Positions 48,945 to 58,846 are shown, numbered from the stretch's first letter. The stretch: DNA of 64,000 nt from Chloroflexota bacterium (GCA_009840165.1 VXOG01000051.1:1-64000); one strand, 5' to 3'. Translations and numbers: made by a program. The notes: generated by a model not told the origin, from the letters alone.

Positions 48945-51035
48945 CTACCTGCCGTTGCCGTAGGGCTGAATCAGTACGCGGAGGGTGCCGTCGTTCTCCT
49001 TGCGCTGGGTGAGGAGCTTGTGGCCGGCCTGCTCCGTCCAGTAGATGACGTCGTAGATGTTGAGGGCGTCGTGGAGGATGGCCTCGATGAACGACGTGCG
49101 GTCGTACTCCATCTGGCGGCTCAAGGCGGCGATGACGCCGGCGCAGTTCTTGCCTCGCCCGTCGATTATCGTCCATCCGCTACCGTTCTGGTGGCCGTTG
49201 CCGTTGCCATTGTGGGCGACGCCGACGGGGGCGCGCACGTCGATCTGGCCGCTCTTGCGGAGGCCGAGCTGCTCCTTGAAGTAGGCGACGGCCTCCCACG
49301 CCACGGCGCGGTCGCGTTCGCCACTGGAGCAGACGGCACCCCGGACACCCACGATGTCGGGGTTGATGCGCGCCAGTTCGTCCAGGTTGTCCAGCTTCAG
49401 GTGGCCGCTGAGGGCCGTGCTGAGTCCGGCCGCCTTGGCCTCCATGACCATATCCCGGAGCACCGGCTCGGGCATGAAGTCGAACAGGTTGCGCCCGTCC
49501 TTGGTCAGAGTGTCGATGAGGAAGCCGTCGCACTCGCCGTCTTTGGCCAGTTGCACCATCAGGTGCGGGTCCAGGCCGCCCTCGAAGAGGAAGTTGTCGG
49601 CAAACAGCGAGCCGATGAGCTTGGTCTCCGCGTTACCGATGGCAGCGCGAGATTCACGGAGAACCTCGACGGCGGTTTCGTAGTCGGCAACCTGGAAACC
49701 GACCTTGACGGAGGTAGCGTCCATCATCGTTGCCGCGTGTACAGCCATGGCTACGGTGCCCGGCTGGTTGGGCACGACGCCGAGGGTAACGCTGACATGC
49801 TTGTGGGGCGGGATGATTTCCCGCACTTCCCTGACCAGACTGGGATGGGCGGAACCCACCAACGCTTCTTGCAGGTTTTTCAAATCGATGATGTCGGCGC
49901 CGCCGCGGTCGGCTTCCAGCGCTTCGGCCTTGTTCTGCGCGCTGACCAGCAGCATCATGCCGGACCCTTCGAGGTCCAAGTGGCGGCCGGGGTCGCGGTT
50001 GCCGTTGAGCCAGGGGGCGTGGGGGCGACCATGGATGACCTCGCGTTGCGGTTCACGAGAGGCAGTCGGGCGGGGAATCAGAGGCTCCAGTTCCCGCCAG
50101 AGCGCGCCTTTTTGCTCGTCGGTGAGGTCGGTCAGGGGGGCTCGGACGCTGCCGCCGGCCATGCCCATCATCTCGCCCCAGGCCTTGCACATGGACACGG
50201 GCAAGGCACCGCCGGTTTTCTTCATGGTGCCGCCCCACCATTTGTCGGACAATGCCTTGATGTCCTTGAGGTGGCGGTTGTAGAAGTCCACGTCGAGGTC
50301 GCCGGCGGTGGCACGGTCGATGAACTGCGTGTAGTAGTTGTGCAGCGGGGTGTCGAAACGCCAGTCGGAGGTGTTGGCGAACATCACCTGCTGGTGGAAT
50401 CCCAATTCCCTGGCCTTGTGGAAGATCCACTCATCGGGCGTGCTGATGATGGCATCCCTGCCGACCAGCAGGTGCGTCTCAATGGAAATCTGCTGGTTGA
50501 AGCTGGCTTCCTTGACGCCGACTACGTTGGGGATGGCGCAGAGGCGCTTGAGTCCCTGGGGGCTGATGGTGATGCCGAATTGCGGGGAGTTGTAGAACAT
50601 CATCGCCAGGTCGGTGCTGTCGGCGACCTGCGCCACGAAATCCACGACCTGGTCCTCGGTTTTGGTGACCATGTAGGACGGGGCGATGATCAGCAGGTCA
50701 AACCCACGATCCTGGGCGTGCTCGGCCAACGCGATGCTTTCCCTGAGAGAGGTATCGGTTACGTGGGCGCCGATGAGCCAGCGGCCGGCGGCTTCGTCGG
50801 CCACCGTATCCATGACGATGCGACGTTCCGCCTCGGTGAGGCTCCAGAACTCACCCATGTTCCAGGTACAGCCGCCGCCGCGAACGCCGAGGCTCTGGAC
50901 GTGCCGGATGTTGCTGCGGAGTCCTTCGGTATCGACCCGGTTATCGGGGGTAAAGGGCGTGACGAGTGTCGTCCACTGCCCTTTCAGAGTTTGCCAAGCC
51001 CATTCCTGAGCCTCGTGCTTGCGGTAACCGGCCAT
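48945..51035 (-). CDS. DapA-like / MfnB-like / TusA-like three-domain fusion protein
   Basis: 696 residues in three parts. 1-320: dihydrodipicolinate synthase/N-acetylneuraminate lyase family barrel with Y148 (FYNSP) and Schiff-base K175 (VVGVKEAS). 360-590: MfnB/DUF556 family, which makes a furan aldehyde phosphate from two triose phosphates in methanofuran synthesis; the catalytic Lys positions are kept, K386 (ADIIDLKNL) and K512 (DTLTKDGRNLFDF), with VGVRGAVCSSGERDRA near the end. 620-692: TusA-like sulfur-carrier fold with C631 (GRGKNCAGV) and WTEQAGHKLLTQRKENDG. A His/Asn/Gly linker (HNGNGNGHQNGSG) precedes the last domain. The combined product is unknown; it may make a furan- or thio-containing cofactor. 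mutM is upstream, 107 bases away. Confidence 0.82.
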   Translation of the reverse strand: MAGYRKHEAQEWAWQTLKGQWTTLVTPFTPDNRVDTEGLRSNIRHVQSLGVRGGGCTWNMGEFWSLTEAERRIVMDTVADEAAGRWLIGAHVTDTSLRESIALAEHAQDRGFDLLIIAPSYMVTKTEDQVVDFVAQVADSTDLAMMFYNSPQFGITISPQGLKRLCAIPNVVGVKEASFNQQISIETHLLVGRDAIISTPDEWIFHKARELGFHQQVMFANTSDWRFDTPLHNYYTQFIDRATAGDLDVDFYNRHLKDIKALSDKWWGGTMKKTGGALPVSMCKAWGEMMGMAGGSVRAPLTDLTDEQKGALWRELEPLIPRPTASREPQREVIHGRPHAPWLNGNRDPGRHLDLEGSGMMLLVSAQNKAEALEADRGGADIIDLKNLQEALVGSAHPSLVREVREIIPPHKHVSVTLGVVPNQPGTVAMAVHAATMMDATSVKVGFQVADYETAVEVLRESRAAIGNAETKLIGSLFADNFLFEGGLDPHLMVQLAKDGECDGFLIDTLTKDGRNLFDFMPEPVLRDMVMEAKAAGLSTALSGHLKLDNLDELARINPDIVGVRGAVCSSGERDRAVAWEAVAYFKEQLGLRKSGQIDVRAPVGVAHNGNGNGHQNGSGWTIIDGRGKNCAGVIAALSRQMEYDRTSFIEAILHDALNIYDVIYWTEQAGHKLLTQRKENDGTLRVLIQPYGNGR

Positions 51036-51142
51036 CTTAGTCAGCCTCCAAAAGCAGTTGTTCTATGGATACCAACGCGGGATCATGCCGACAACATGAC
51101 CCGATTAGTCAAGGACAGTGTAAGCGGGCGGGCGGGCGGTAG

Positions 51143-51961
51143 TCAATGACGGGCGACCGGCTGGCAGTCCGGGCAGTACCAGGTGCTGCGGTTGCGAACG
51201 CGCAGCAGTTGCACCTCGGCGCCGCACCGCGGGCACGGCAGATTTGGGCCGCGCGGGATCGTCCATGGAGACAATGCCGTGGGCGGGTCGGGCCATTCGG
51301 CATCGCGGGCGGCGGCGTAAGCCTCGGTGGAACGGGTCAGAGCGGTTACGATGGCACTGTGGAGGCGAGAGGTTTCGGCCTCGGACAGGGTATTGCCGGA
51401 GCGTTCGGGATGGATACCAGCGAGAAACAAGGACTCGTCAACGTAAAGATTGCCGAGGCCGGCGACGACGGACTGCTCCAGCAGCAGGGCTTTCAAGGGA
51501 GCTTTGCGCCCGGCAAGCGCGTCCGCAAGAACATCATCGGTAAAGGACGGTTCCAGCGGTTCCGGCCCCATTTGGGACATGGCGTCGGCAGGGTCAGACA
51601 GCAGCCAGAGATGGCCGAACTTGCGTGGGTCGATGAACCGCATCTCCCGCCCGTCGTCCAACGGGAAGGTATGGCGCACCATGGGCGGCGGTTCGCTGTC
51701 ACCGTCGTGGATGCGGAGCCGGCCCGTCATGCCCAGGTGGAGCACCAGGTGCTGTTCGTCATCCAGCGGGGCGATGAGGTACTTGCCGCGTCGGTGCACG
51801 TCGGCTACCCGGCGGCCGGCCACGCCCTCGATAAATTCGCCCACCGACGGCTCGCGGATGGTGTTGGCCCAGGTAATTTCCGGCGCGCCCAGCCCGCGCC
51901 CGACGAGGCCGGAACGGATCAGGTACTGGCGGGTGTTTTCCACTTCGGGGAGTTCGGGCAC
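51143..51961 (-). CDS. mutM: Formamidopyrimidine-DNA glycosylase
   Basis: 272 residues. N-terminal PELPEVENTRQYL with catalytic Pro2/Glu3, the helix-two-turn-helix region with VAGLGNLYVDESLF, and a C-terminal zinc finger CPRCGA ... CPDCQ. It removes 8-oxoguanine and opened purines. It is the third DNA glycosylase in the window, after the Mug-type and AlkA-type enzymes. Confidence 0.96.
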   Translation of the reverse strand: MPELPEVENTRQYLIRSGLVGRGLGAPEITWANTIREPSVGEFIEGVAGRRVADVHRRGKYLIAPLDDEQHLVLHLGMTGRLRIHDGDSEPPPMVRHTFPLDDGREMRFIDPRKFGHLWLLSDPADAMSQMGPEPLEPSFTDDVLADALAGRKAPLKALLLEQSVVAGLGNLYVDESLFLAGIHPERSGNTLSEAETSRLHSAIVTALTRSTEAYAAARDAEWPDPPTALSPWTIPRGPNLPCPRCGAEVQLLRVRNRSTWYCPDCQPVARH

Positions 51962-52052
51962 AGCGATTCATCCAGATTCCATTGACCAATGTACTAGTTT
52001 GTACTGACTGCGCTACGACCGAAAATGTCTTCCCGTCGACGATCTCTTGCAG

Positions 52053-52958
52053 TCATTCAATGCGAGGGGCATTAGGCCAACGAGTTCCGCGGAGTAAGCT
52101 TCGTTCTTTCCGTCGTTCCGATTCATAGCTGCTACTCAGGGCTTCGCGGACCGCAGACATTACCCGTTGTGCCATATCATCGTTGTCATCACAGACACCC
52201 TCTATTGCCTCCATGGCAACCCGGTAGGCTTCCCGGTACGCGTGGAGTAGTCCCGTATCGTGGCCAGAGTCGTAAAGATTAGAAGACAAAGGTCCAACTG
52301 GAGAAGAGGGGCCTACGAACCCAAAATCCTTGGCGCTGTAGCTCTTTTCTTCCGCATCCTCGTCATTGGTCAAGCCCTTTTCTGCTAATGCTCGGTATGC
52401 CTGGTATGCCGCAAGGATAGTGGCCTTTGCATCAGGAGGAACACCAGCTGCATCGTAGAGGTCTTCATCGGACAAAACATCATGGAAATTTGCCCAGCCT
52501 CCGGATCCGATCACATACGCTGCGGCAAAAGCAGACAGCAAATCAAGGGAGAAATCTTCACGCGCCTGCTTGCGATCAGCAGAAATCCAGTGAAGGGAGA
52601 AATCTTTGGGATCAAGGTTGTTCTTTAAGGTTCGAGTAGCCTCAAATCGGGCTTTACCCTCAGCGACCCACGCACCATAACCGCGACGTTCACGTGCCTC
52701 TTCAGCCCGTCGCCGAGCAGATTCGACCCAAGGATCCTCAGGAACTTGAACCCATTCACCCTCGTCCTCGTACCACTGACCCGGTCCATACCCGATATCT
52801 GATGGCTCATCGTCGAACATGGCGGCCTCAATTTCGTCTCGTTCCCGCCATTCCCGCCATACCCGCTCCCTCCCGGGAGCAACGTCAGCGTAACCGGCAG
52901 CAAATGCAGCTGAGAAGCCTGCGGCGAAAGCTCGGAAAGCGGCTTTGTAATTATTCAC
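52053..52958 (-). CDS. Hypothetical orphan protein
   Basis: 301 residues, no family recognised. The N-terminus is Ala/Phe-rich (AFRAFAAGFSAAFAAGYADV) and amphipathic, followed by an acidic Trp/Tyr segment (DIGYGPGQWYEDEGEW) and several Ala-rich helices, ending with a basic ESERRKERSLL. There is no signal peptide. Base composition is less GC-rich than in flanking genes, which hints at a recent arrival. It lies between ileS and mutM on the same strand but 125 bases from ileS, so it may be independent. Confidence 0.6.
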   Translation of the reverse strand: MNNYKAAFRAFAAGFSAAFAAGYADVAPGRERVWREWRERDEIEAAMFDDEPSDIGYGPGQWYEDEGEWVQVPEDPWVESARRRAEEARERRGYGAWVAEGKARFEATRTLKNNLDPKDFSLHWISADRKQAREDFSLDLLSAFAAAYVIGSGGWANFHDVLSDEDLYDAAGVPPDAKATILAAYQAYRALAEKGLTNDEDAEEKSYSAKDFGFVGPSSPVGPLSSNLYDSGHDTGLLHAYREAYRVAMEAIEGVCDDNDDMAQRVMSAVREALSSSYESERRKERSLLRGTRWPNAPRIE

Positions 52959-53083
52959 GATCGTGCTCCAATTTGTGCTCGTCCTAGAATCCCCGATCCC
53001 TTCTGCTTGATAGAGTTGTCAAGCAACTGACAAGAGGAAACCGTGGATTTTGACTCGGGACAGTCGTATTGTTTCAGGCTGCT

Positions 53084-56000
53084 TTACTCTGTAGACACGC
53101 GGCACACTGCCAGCGTGACCTCCATGCCCTCCACCTTGGCGGTTTCGGATTTGGCGTCTTCGGCGGGAGGTTCGGGCAACAGGGCTTCGCTGAGGGTTTC
53201 CTGCATGATGTAGTCTCGATGGCCGGTCATCACGCGCGCCACGTCGTCAGGCCCCTGGTAGTAGGTAACGATACGGTCGGTGATTTCAAAGCGGGCGCCC
53301 TTCCTGAGGTTCTGGATGCGGTGGGCCAGTTCGCGGGCCAGGCCCTCGTCAGCCAGTTCCGGCGTAATGTTGGCATCGACGGCAACCATGTAGCCGGCCT
53401 CCAGCGCGGCGGAGTAGCCGTTGACGGACACAACCGAATCGCCATCGTCGCCGGCCGCCGACTGGGCCTGAGCGTAGAGATCTTGTTCAATCCCGTCGGC
53501 TTGCAACTTCTTGATGTTCAACTCCTCGAGAATCTGTTCGGCGACCCAATCCAGGTACTGAGCCTCGTCAGGCGTGCGGGTACGCACCACCACGGACGCA
53601 AGGGGCTGCCGCACCTTGAGGCCGGCCTTGCTGCGGGCGGCGCGGCCCATGCTGGATACTCGGATGGCCAGCCGGGTTGCGTCCATGATGGCGTCGTCGA
53701 TCAGAGACGGGTCGGCCACCGGGTAGTCGGCCAGGTGTACGCTGTCGGGGGCGTCGGGGTTGAAGCGCAGTTCCAGGTTGCGGTACATCTGCTCGGCCAC
53801 GAAGGGAGCCAGCGGGGCCATGAGGCGGGCGACGGTGGTGAGGCAGGTGTACAGGGTTGCATAAGCACCCAGCTTGTCGGCGTCGGCCTCGCTCTTCCAG
53901 AACCGGCGGCGGGAACGGCGGACGTACCAGTTGGAAAGCACGTCGATAAACTCGGCGATGCGCCGGCCGGCGTCGGTGGGGTTGTAGTTGTCCAGATGGC
54001 CATCAACCACCTGGACCAGTTGGTTGAGCTCGGCCAGCACCCAGCGGTCAAGCTCGGCCTCGGGGCGCCAGTCCGCGGGGATCTGGGAAGGCTCAAATTC
54101 GTCAATGTTGGCGTAGTTGGTGAAGAAGGAATAGACGTTCCACAGGGTCAGCAGCACCTGGCGGAGGGTCTGCTGCACCAGCCGGTCGGAGAACCGACGG
54201 GGCTCGCCGGGGTGGGAAGCGGTGAACAGATACCAGCGCAGGGCATCCGCGCCATGGGCGTCGAGGATGGAATCGGGTTCGACGATATTGCCGAGGCGTT
54301 TGCTCATCTTGCGGCCCCGTCCGTCCAGGATAAGGCCGAGGCAGATGACGTTGCGGTACGCGATGTCATCCTGTAGCAGGGTGGAGAGGGCGTGCAGGCT
54401 GTAGAACCAGCCCCGGGTCTGGTCAACGGCTTCGCAGATGTAGTCTGCGGGGAGGCGACCGTCGTTTTCGATGTCGCGGTTCTCGAAGGGATAGTGCCAC
54501 TGAGCGAGGGGCATCATGCCGGAGTCGAACCAGCAGTCCATCACCTCAGGGATGCGCTGGAACACGCCACCGCAGGAGTCCGTCGCGCAAGACCAGGTAA
54601 CATCGTCCACGTAAGGGCGGTGAAGGTCCAGGTCGTCCAGATCCTTGCCGGAACGATCCGACAGCTCGGCCACACCACCGACGCAATCCATATCGCCGCA
54701 CCCGTCGCACTGCCAAATGGGTATTGGCGTACCCCAATAGCGCTCGCGGGAGATTGCCCAGTCCACGTTGTTGCGCAGCCATTCGCCAAACCGGCCCTCG
54801 CGGATGTGCTCCGGGTACCAGTTGATGCGGGAGTTATTGCCCACCAGCCGGTCCTTGACCGCCGTGGTGCGGATGTACCAGGACGTTTTGGCGTAATAGA
54901 GGAGGGGCGTGTCACAACGCCAGCAGAACGGGTAGGTGTGGCGATACACGCCCTGGTGGTACAGCAGGCCGCGGGATTCCAGGTCGGCGAGGATTTCCGG
55001 ATCGGCGTCCTTGACGAACTTGCCGGCGAAGGGGTAGTTGCCGGTGATGACGCCCTGCAAATCGACGGGTTGCACAAACGCGAGTTGGTGCTCGCGTCCC
55101 AGGCCAAGGTCCTCGTCGCCGAAGGCCGGGGCGATGTGGACGATTCCGCTGCCGTCGTCCATGCTCACGAAGTCGGCGGAGACGACCCTGGTGGAGTACG
55201 TATCAGCATCCTCCAGGGAAGTCTGCCCATCGTCATTTGCCACAAATCGGCGGATGGGAACGCCGTATTGCGTGGCGTCGTACAGGGGCCGGTATGGCAG
55301 GCCGAGCAGATCACTGCCTTTAACTTCCCGGGTAACGGTGTAGTCAGCCTGTAGCACGCCCAGAAGCGCGGTGGCGAGGGCCATTCGGATCGTATCACCG
55401 GCGCTGTTGGTAATTTCAACGATGGAATAGTCGGCGTCCTCGCTGACGGCCAACGCGGTGTTGCCGGGCAGCGTCCAGGGAGTCGTCGTCCACGCCAAGA
55501 AGTATGAAGGAATGTCGGGGGATTCACCGTCCAGCCACTGAGCTGCCTCAAACTTTACAAATACCGACGGGTCGGGAGTGTTTTCGCGGTAGCCCAGGGC
55601 AACCTCATGAGACGAGAGGCTGGAGACGCAGCGGGGGCAGTGGGGAGCGCCGCGGCGGTCCTGGTAGAGCAGACCGCGATCCCACAACTGTTTGAGAATC
55701 CACCAGCCGGTTTCAATGTAACCATTTTCCAGCGTGACGTAGGGGTCGTCCATATCGACCCAGTAGCCGATGCGGTCGGTCATCACCTCCCACTCTTTCA
55801 CGTAGCGGAAGACGCTTTCGCGGCAGCGTCGGTTAAATTCGGCGATGCCGAATTCCTCGATCTCGCGCTTGGTTGAGATCCCGAGTTCCTGCTCGATTTG
55901 CAACTCGACCGGCAGGCCGTGGGTATCCCAACCGCCCTTGCGGATGACGCGGCAGCCCTTCATGGTGCGGTAGCGCGAGATGACGTCCTTGAACACGCGG

Positions 56001-56191
56001 GCCAGGACGTGGTGAATGCCCGGGCTGCCGTTGGCGGTGGGGGGCCCTTCGTACATCATGAACAGGGGCGCGTCGGGCCGTTCGTCCGAAGAGCGGCGGA
56101 ACACGTCCCGCTCCTTCCAGTAGTCCAGGACCTCTGCATCCAGGTCGGGAAAACTGACTCGGCTGGAAACCACGTCAAACTTAGCCGGCAT
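53084..56191 (-). CDS. ileS: Isoleucyl-tRNA synthetase
   Basis: 1035 residues, class I synthetase. HIGH-type signature GSPGIHHVLARV (56-67), GWDTHGLPVE, editing domain with LAWTTTPWTLPGNTAL, and KMSKRLGN near 628. The early GPPTANGSPGIHH resembles the eukaryote-like IleRS2 type, which is often insensitive to mupirocin; this is an inference. It follows thiD by 23 bases. No T-box is visible, the upstream space being too short. Confidence 0.96.
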   Translation of the reverse strand: MPAKFDVVSSRVSFPDLDAEVLDYWKERDVFRRSSDERPDAPLFMMYEGPPTANGSPGIHHVLARVFKDVISRYRTMKGCRVIRKGGWDTHGLPVELQIEQELGISTKREIEEFGIAEFNRRCRESVFRYVKEWEVMTDRIGYWVDMDDPYVTLENGYIETGWWILKQLWDRGLLYQDRRGAPHCPRCVSSLSSHEVALGYRENTPDPSVFVKFEAAQWLDGESPDIPSYFLAWTTTPWTLPGNTALAVSEDADYSIVEITNSAGDTIRMALATALLGVLQADYTVTREVKGSDLLGLPYRPLYDATQYGVPIRRFVANDDGQTSLEDADTYSTRVVSADFVSMDDGSGIVHIAPAFGDEDLGLGREHQLAFVQPVDLQGVITGNYPFAGKFVKDADPEILADLESRGLLYHQGVYRHTYPFCWRCDTPLLYYAKTSWYIRTTAVKDRLVGNNSRINWYPEHIREGRFGEWLRNNVDWAISRERYWGTPIPIWQCDGCGDMDCVGGVAELSDRSGKDLDDLDLHRPYVDDVTWSCATDSCGGVFQRIPEVMDCWFDSGMMPLAQWHYPFENRDIENDGRLPADYICEAVDQTRGWFYSLHALSTLLQDDIAYRNVICLGLILDGRGRKMSKRLGNIVEPDSILDAHGADALRWYLFTASHPGEPRRFSDRLVQQTLRQVLLTLWNVYSFFTNYANIDEFEPSQIPADWRPEAELDRWVLAELNQLVQVVDGHLDNYNPTDAGRRIAEFIDVLSNWYVRRSRRRFWKSEADADKLGAYATLYTCLTTVARLMAPLAPFVAEQMYRNLELRFNPDAPDSVHLADYPVADPSLIDDAIMDATRLAIRVSSMGRAARSKAGLKVRQPLASVVVRTRTPDEAQYLDWVAEQILEELNIKKLQADGIEQDLYAQAQSAAGDDGDSVVSVNGYSAALEAGYMVAVDANITPELADEGLARELAHRIQNLRKGARFEITDRIVTYYQGPDDVARVMTGHRDYIMQETLSEALLPEPPAEDAKSETAKVEGMEVTLAVCRVSTE

Positions 56192-56214
56192 ATTTCTAAC
56201 CTCTTCTTCGGGAA

Positions 56215-57015
56215 TTACCGCCAGAAGGCATGAAAATGGTGCAACGGCCCATGCCCTTGCCCAATAGGATAAGCCGCGCCGATGGCGGCGGTCACATACT
56301 CCTTGGCCTGTTCAACCGCCGCCGGCAGTTCCAAGCCGTGCGCCAAACCCGCGGCCACGGCTGAAGCGAAGGTACATCCGGTGCCGTGGGTATTGGTGGA
56401 GGGGATGCGCTCGGTGGTGAACTCCATGAATTCATTGCCGTCGTACAGGATGTCCGTGGGCGGGCCGTCTCGATGACCACCTTTGACAACCACCGACTTG
56501 GCGCCCATGCTTATGATGTCTTCCGCTGCCCGGCGCGCGCCGTCATCAGATGCGATGGATCGCCCCGTCAAGTCCTCGGCCTCGGGGATATTGGGAGTGA
56601 CCACCCTTGCCAGCGGAATCAGCTCGTTGCAGATGGTGGCGATGGCCTCATCGCGCAAAAGGCGGTCGCCACTCTTGGCAACCATCACCGGGTCCACCAC
56701 CAGGTTTGAGATGCCGTGGCGACGCACGGCGTCGGCCACCGTTGTTACGATGGCAGGGGAGGACAGCATTCCGGTCTTTACCGCGTCCGCGCCGATATCC
56801 GATATAACCGCGTCAATTTGCGCGGCAATCACGTCGGTGGGGATTTCGTGAACGGCGGTCACGCCCACCGTGTTCTGCGCGGTGATCGCGGTCAAGGTGG
56901 ACGTACCGAAAACGCCCAACGCGGAGAAGGTCTTGAGGTCGGCCTGTATGCCAGCTCCTCCGCCGGAGTCGGAGCCGGCGATGGTCATTGCGGTTGGCGG
57001 TGTGGATGAGTTCAT
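56215..57015 (-). CDS. thiD: Hydroxymethylpyrimidine (phosphate) kinase
   Basis: 266 residues, ribokinase fold. [22 protein letters not shown] at the N-terminus binds the pyrimidine, and [18 protein letters not shown] carries the catalytic Cys/anion hole. Phosphorylates HMP and HMP-P in thiamine synthesis. It lies between a GYD protein gene and ileS, same strand; no TPP riboswitch is seen. Confidence 0.95.
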   Translation of the reverse strand: MNSSTPPTAMTIAGSDSGGGAGIQADLKTFSALGVFGTSTLTAITAQNTVGVTAVHEIPTDVIAAQIDAVISDIGADAVKTGMLSSPAIVTTVADAVRRHGISNLVVDPVMVAKSGDRLLRDEAIATICNELIPLARVVTPNIPEAEDLTGRSIASDDGARRAAEDIISMGAKSVVVKGGHRDGPPTDILYDGNEFMEFTTERIPSTNTHGTGCTFASAVAAGLAHGLELPAAVEQAKEYVTAAIGAAYPIGQGHGPLHHFHAFWR

Positions 57016-57064
57016 GGGGTTACGCTAAATGCCTGGGTGCATAGTCATTTGCGATTTCGGACAC

Positions 57065-57090
57065 TAGATTCCGGCTTTCGCCGGAATGAT
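57065..57090. repeat. Family B palindrome with partial tandem tail
   Basis: TAGATTCCGGC-TTTC-GCCGGAATGATGA then another ATCCGGAATGACGAAT half (57094-57109), similar to the tail amplification at 23501. Confidence 0.8.
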
Positions 57091-57126
57091 GAATATCCGG
57101 AATGACGAATATAATGTCAGCAGAAC

Positions 57127-57510
57127 CTAGTCGGGATCGTCGGGGATGCGCCAGTCGTCGGTCTCGGCGCTCTCATCGGGCCCGGCCGGCAGATTCATGG
57201 CGACGGCTGCATCCCGCAGTACGCTGATGTGCTCTTCATCGGAAAGGACGCCGATGTGCAGAGCGGGCAGGGTTTCAATGTTCAAGCCGGCGGCCAGACC
57301 AAGCTCCAGAGAAAGACGGACGGCGGACTGGTTGTCGGCGGCTTCGGTGATGATGACGAAGTCGTAGCGGCCCAGAACGGCGTATTGAGTAAGAACTTTG
57401 CCGGCGGCGGTTTCAACGGCGGCGGCGGCATCGCTGAGCAGATTGGGGTTGTCATGCCCCATGCGTCGGCCGCGTCCGGTAAGGTTGGCGAGCATTACGT
57501 AGAGAGGCAT
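57127..57510 (-). CDS. GYD-domain protein
   Basis: 127 residues. The ferredoxin-like GYD domain (PF08734) is seen as MPLYVMLANLTGRGRR, VLTQYAVLGRYDFVIITEA (the family GxYD) and a third strand LGLAAGLNIETLPAL. The last 20 residues are acidic. The function of GYD proteins is unknown. It is upstream of thiD and divergent from the LLM oxidoreductase. Confidence 0.85.
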   Translation of the reverse strand: MPLYVMLANLTGRGRRMGHDNPNLLSDAAAAVETAAGKVLTQYAVLGRYDFVIITEAADNQSAVRLSLELGLAAGLNIETLPALHIGVLSDEEHISVLRDAAVAMNLPAGPDESAETDDWRIPDDPD

Positions 57511-57572
57511 TATTGGGCACCTTTTTGCAGAGATAATCAGGGAGCAACCGCAAGTAGTATAGCATTGCGAGA

Positions 57573-57601
57573 TTGGCCGGAATCCTGGCGCATGTTATCA
57601 T
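57573..57601 (+). promoter_or_regulatory. Probable promoter of the LLM oxidoreductase gene
   Basis: TTGGCC (57573-57578), 17 bases, TATCAT (57596-57601). The start near 57608 leaves a leader of about 45 bases to ATG 57653, which is preceded by GGGAGG. Confidence 0.5.
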
Positions 57602-57652
57602 CCCGCAGACAATCAGGACCACGCAGCGGGAACTAGCCCAGGGAGGTCTGGC

Positions 57653-58495
57653 ATGGACATCGGCTTGAATATGTCGATTTCTACCAACTCAATAGACGTA
57701 GCGGAGATTGCGGCCAAAGCGGAAGCATTGGGGTTCGAGTCGATCTGGCTGCCTGAGCATCCTGTGATGCCGGTGAACCCGGAGTCGAAATACCCGGGTT
57801 CACCCGACGGTTCAATACCAGACTACATGAGCGACATGGCCGACCCATACATCGGGTTGGCGCGGGCCTCGGCGGTCACCAACACCATTAAATTGGGAAC
57901 CGGGATTACCCTGATACCGGAGCGCAATCCGTTGGTGCTGGCCGGCGCCATTGCATCGCTGGACCGTTTCTCCGGCGGCCGATTCCTCCTGGGCATCGGA
58001 ACCGGCTGGCTGCGGGAGGAAACGGAGATAATGGGCGGCGACTTCGATCACCGCTGGACGCAGGCCAGGGAAGCAATTGAGGTGATGCGCGCGCTATGGA
58101 CGCAGGACTCCGCTGAGTACCATGGCCGCTATTACAATTTCCCGCCGGTTCAGTGCAACCCCAAGCCGGCTCAAGAAGGTGGGCCGCCGGTCATCCTGGG
58201 TGGCAATGCCCGCAACGTGTTCCGACGGATAGCGCGTTGGGGCGACGGTTGGATGCCCACCGCTTCCAGCCCGGAACAGATCGCGGCGGGCCGGGCAGCC
58301 ATTGACGAGCTGGCGGAAGCCTCGGGGCGAGACCCTGCGGGCATAGGCATCACCGTGTTCGGTCAGCCGGCTGACCGGAACCTGATATCGCAATTCGAGA
58401 GCGCGGGGGCCAACCGAGTGATAGTCCGCCTTGGGGACACCACGAGCCGTGAGGCCCTGGACGAGGTCGAACGCATCGCGGAAGCCATTTTGTAA
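57653..58495 (+). CDS. LLM-class F420-dependent oxidoreductase
   Basis: 280-residue TIM barrel of the luciferase-like monooxygenase superfamily. Diagnostic parts: ESIWLPEHPV, LGTGITLIPERNP, LGIGTGWLREE and VILGGNARNVFRRIARWGDGWMP. The closest class is TIGR03619-type, F420-dependent. It would reduce or oxidise an unknown substrate with F420. Downstream is a 472-base gene-free region. Confidence 0.9.
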   Translation: MDIGLNMSISTNSIDVAEIAAKAEALGFESIWLPEHPVMPVNPESKYPGSPDGSIPDYMSDMADPYIGLARASAVTNTIKLGTGITLIPERNPLVLAGAIASLDRFSGGRFLLGIGTGWLREETEIMGGDFDHRWTQAREAIEVMRALWTQDSAEYHGRYYNFPPVQCNPKPAQEGGPPVILGGNARNVFRRIARWGDGWMPTASSPEQIAAGRAAIDELAEASGRDPAGIGITVFGQPADRNLISQFESAGANRVIVRLGDTTSREALDEVERIAEAIL

Positions 58496-58602
58496 ACGGC
58501 AAGCATCCAGAATCTACTGCGAATTCCATAACAAAAACATCGATTGATACATAATGCATCATTTACACCGTCAAATTGAAGGCGAATTCACAGGATTCAT
58601 AA

Positions 58603-58631
58603 GTAGGGGCGACGAAATACGTCGCCCCTAC
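58603..58631. repeat. GTAGGGGC-class palindrome (family A)
   Basis: 12-bp arms GTAGGGGCGACG / CGTCGCCCCTAC around AAATA, downstream of the LLM gene where it could form a 3' hairpin. Confidence 0.85.
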
Positions 58632-58846
58632 TGTTTGGCCGGCACGCATACCGTTGACGTATTATCACGTCTCTTGATATATCACTAGCCGACATATTAT
58701 ACATTTGAAAGTATGATGTTAAATTATTGTTAATTCGCAATGGTTAATTTACGTTATACGTCATATACGCAAACAAACGACGGTTCACGTTCATTGATTA
58801 CGGCAAGAATGACCATAAATCGTTAACGCAATATCGCTAATTTGGT

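Noticed and set aside
48891-51149. 752-codon plus-strand frame opposite the fusion gene
   Set aside because: Antisense shadow of clear DapA/MfnB motifs; Val/Gly/Asp/His-rich with no recognisable domain.
56192-56214. T-box leader for ileS
   Set aside because: Only 23 bases separate thiD and ileS, too short for a T-box.
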